A DNA stretch of 6,415 nucleotides from Pseudomonadota bacterium (GTDB taxonomy: Bacteria; Bdellovibrionota; UBA1018; CAIMNF01). The position numbers and the translations under genes were made by a program. Positions within the stretch are counted from its first letter, which is position 1, and each line of letters starts with the position of its first letter. The notes under the pieces were generated by a model. The model had not been told where the DNA came from. It did no database searches and saw nothing but the letters and a program-made list of their open reading frames with translations. Positions 5,312 through 6,415 of the stretch are shown here, piece after piece. The stretch covers positions 1 to 6,415 of the forward strand of contig JAIXVT010000287.1 in assembly GCA_027482725.1 (NCBI GenBank), in the 5' to 3' direction.

Positions 5312-6415
5312 ATGAAGCCCTATGGAGTTCACTGGTTTAGACGAGATCTGCGGATCGAAGACAATCTTGCCTTACGGCATAATTTTAAAGCCCATCAGGG
5401 TCGGGTGCTGGGCGTTTTTTGCTTTGATCAAAAGTTTTTAAATCGCCCTGACTTTGGCGCAAACCGTTTTGGCTTTTTTTTAAAGACCCTCCAAACTCTT
5501 CAAAATCAAATGTCAGACTTGGGCGGAACCCTTCGGGTCATTGATGCTCGGGCAGTAGACTTCTTTTCTCAATGGCTCACTCAACTCCCCACCCAAGCCC
5601 GACCCCACCTTGTTACCTATGGCCGAGACTATGAGCCGTTTGCCCGCCAACGCGACCAAGAATGCGAAACCGCTTTTCAAAAGTTCGGAGTCCCTACTTG
5701 GACGTGTCGCGATCATGTTTTGATCGAACCCCACGAAATCTTAAAGGACGGTCCCGAACCTACGCCCTATAAGGTGTACACTCCTTTTTCAAAACGGTGG
5801 TTTCAAAAGTTCGAATCGGAAACAATACAAAATCGCATTCAGGAAATTACGCTGGGTAAAAATCTGGCCACAAAGAACGGCTCGATCTTTGCGCCTGTTC
5901 TCACTGAACTTGAAGCAATCTCGCCCCTTCCTCCGGACGCACTGAAGACATTCATTCGGGCCAATCAGAAAAAAGAAACCGTCATTATTCCAGAAAATGT
6001 GGGCTTTTCCTCGGCGCTGGGCCGCACCGACGAATTCAAAAATAAAATTGATCGCTACAGCGCCGTTCGGGACATTCCTATCTTGGACGGAACATCAAGG
6101 CTATCGATGTACTTTAAAAACGGATCCCTAACTCCCGGACAAGTCATTAAAGCGCTTGGCCTGAGCGGACCCGAAACCGCTAAAGATGAACGCTCATCGT
6201 TTAAGTTTTTTAAAGAAATCGTTTGGCGGGAATTCTACATCAGCATCCTGCACCATTTCCCGCACGTTGAAAAATCAGCTTTTCAGAATCAGTACGATGC
6301 GGTGGCTTGGCAAAGTAACTCCGCAAGCTTGGAGCGCTGGAAAACAGGGCAAACGGGATTTCCCATAGTGGATGCGGGAATGCGTGAACTCAACGAAACG
6401 GGCTTCATGCACAAC
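5312..6415 (+). CDS. phrB: class I (CPD-type) deoxyribodipyrimidine photolyase, 3' end outside window
   Basis: The frame is open from ATG 5312-5314 to the window end, 368 codons with no stop. It is a blue-light, FAD-dependent repair enzyme that splits cyclobutane pyrimidine dimers. The N-terminal antenna domain opens with VHWFRRDLRIEDNLALR (6-22) and includes VTYGRDYEPFARQRD (101-115) and YKVYTPFSKRW (153-163). The FAD/DNA-binding domain has GRTDEF (237-242), the flavin-phosphate-binding segment DGTSRLSMYFKNG (259-271), WREFY (305-309), and GFPIVDAGMRELNETGFMHN (349-368). The MHN ending corresponds to the family's N341 in E. coli PhrB and argues against CRY-DASH, which has MSN here. E. coli has Trp where F365 stands. 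About 100-130 C-terminal residues should lie beyond the window. The start is fixed by the family N-terminus; no Shine-Dalgarno is visible. It is transcribed divergently from the regulator operon. Confidence 0.95.
   Translation, partial: MKPYGVHWFRRDLRIEDNLALRHNFKAHQGRVLGVFCFDQKFLNRPDFGANRFGFFLKTLQTLQNQMSDLGGTLRVIDARAVDFFSQWLTQLPTQARPHLVTYGRDYEPFARQRDQECETAFQKFGVPTWTCRDHVLIEPHEILKDGPEPTPYKVYTPFSKRWFQKFESETIQNRIQEITLGKNLATKNGSIFAPVLTELEAISPLPPDALKTFIRANQKKETVIIPENVGFSSALGRTDEFKNKIDRYSAVRDIPILDGTSRLSMYFKNGSLTPGQVIKALGLSGPETAKDERSSFKFFKEIVWREFYISILHHFPHVEKSAFQNQYDAVAWQSNSASLERWKTGQTGFPIVDAGMRELNETGFMHN

Noticed and set aside
5513..5734. 73-codon minus-strand frame opposite the CPD photolyase
   Set aside because: It is antisense to conserved photolyase sequence, with no recognisable domain.
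5312..6415. CRY-DASH identity for the plus-strand photolyase
   Set aside because: The C-terminal visible motif reads GFMHN rather than the MSN of CRY-DASH, and the N-terminus and flavin-binding segment match class I CPD photolyases.

Overview
The window looks like a chromosomal segment from a Gram-negative bacterium of moderate GC content (AT-rich only between genes). A secreted protein with a cleavable signal peptide and the overall gene set are reminiscent of Bdellovibrio-like or other 'deltaproteobacterial' genomes, but nothing here fixes the taxonomy. No mobile element, CRISPR array, tRNA or rRNA gene was seen.

Layout. The right part is a divergent light/DNA-repair locus. A minus-strand operon runs leftward from a strong sigma70-type promoter near 5202-5230. 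It encodes a GbsR/MarR-type winged-helix regulator, then a photolyase-related protein of the FeS-BCP/(6-4) photolyase family (joined to the regulator by a 4-nt ATGA overlap), then a fusion of a TIGR01777-type Rossmann epimerase with a C-terminal SRPBCC domain. On the plus strand a class I (CPD-type) deoxyribodipyrimidine photolyase starts at 5312 and runs off the window. The shared intergenic region carries a perfect 10-bp palindrome at the back-to-back -35 positions and a second, imperfect inverted repeat just before the plus-strand photolyase. Both contain the motif AATTGAC and are natural candidates for an operator of the regulator.

The left part holds a minus-strand gene for an exported protein of unknown function with a PD-(D/E)XK-nuclease-like signature near its C-terminus. 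It is followed by the first 40 codons of an MFS transporter cut by the window edge.

How it may work together (inference). Two photolyases of different lineages plus a TIGR01777/SRPBCC protein resemble the light- or photo-oxidative-stress regulons that other proteobacteria place under LitR/CarH or ECF-ChrR control, here with a GbsR-like protein as the local regulator. The most unusual point is that the FeS-BCP-family protein lacks all four cysteines that normally hold the family's [4Fe-4S] cluster. It has only one cysteine in 506 residues.
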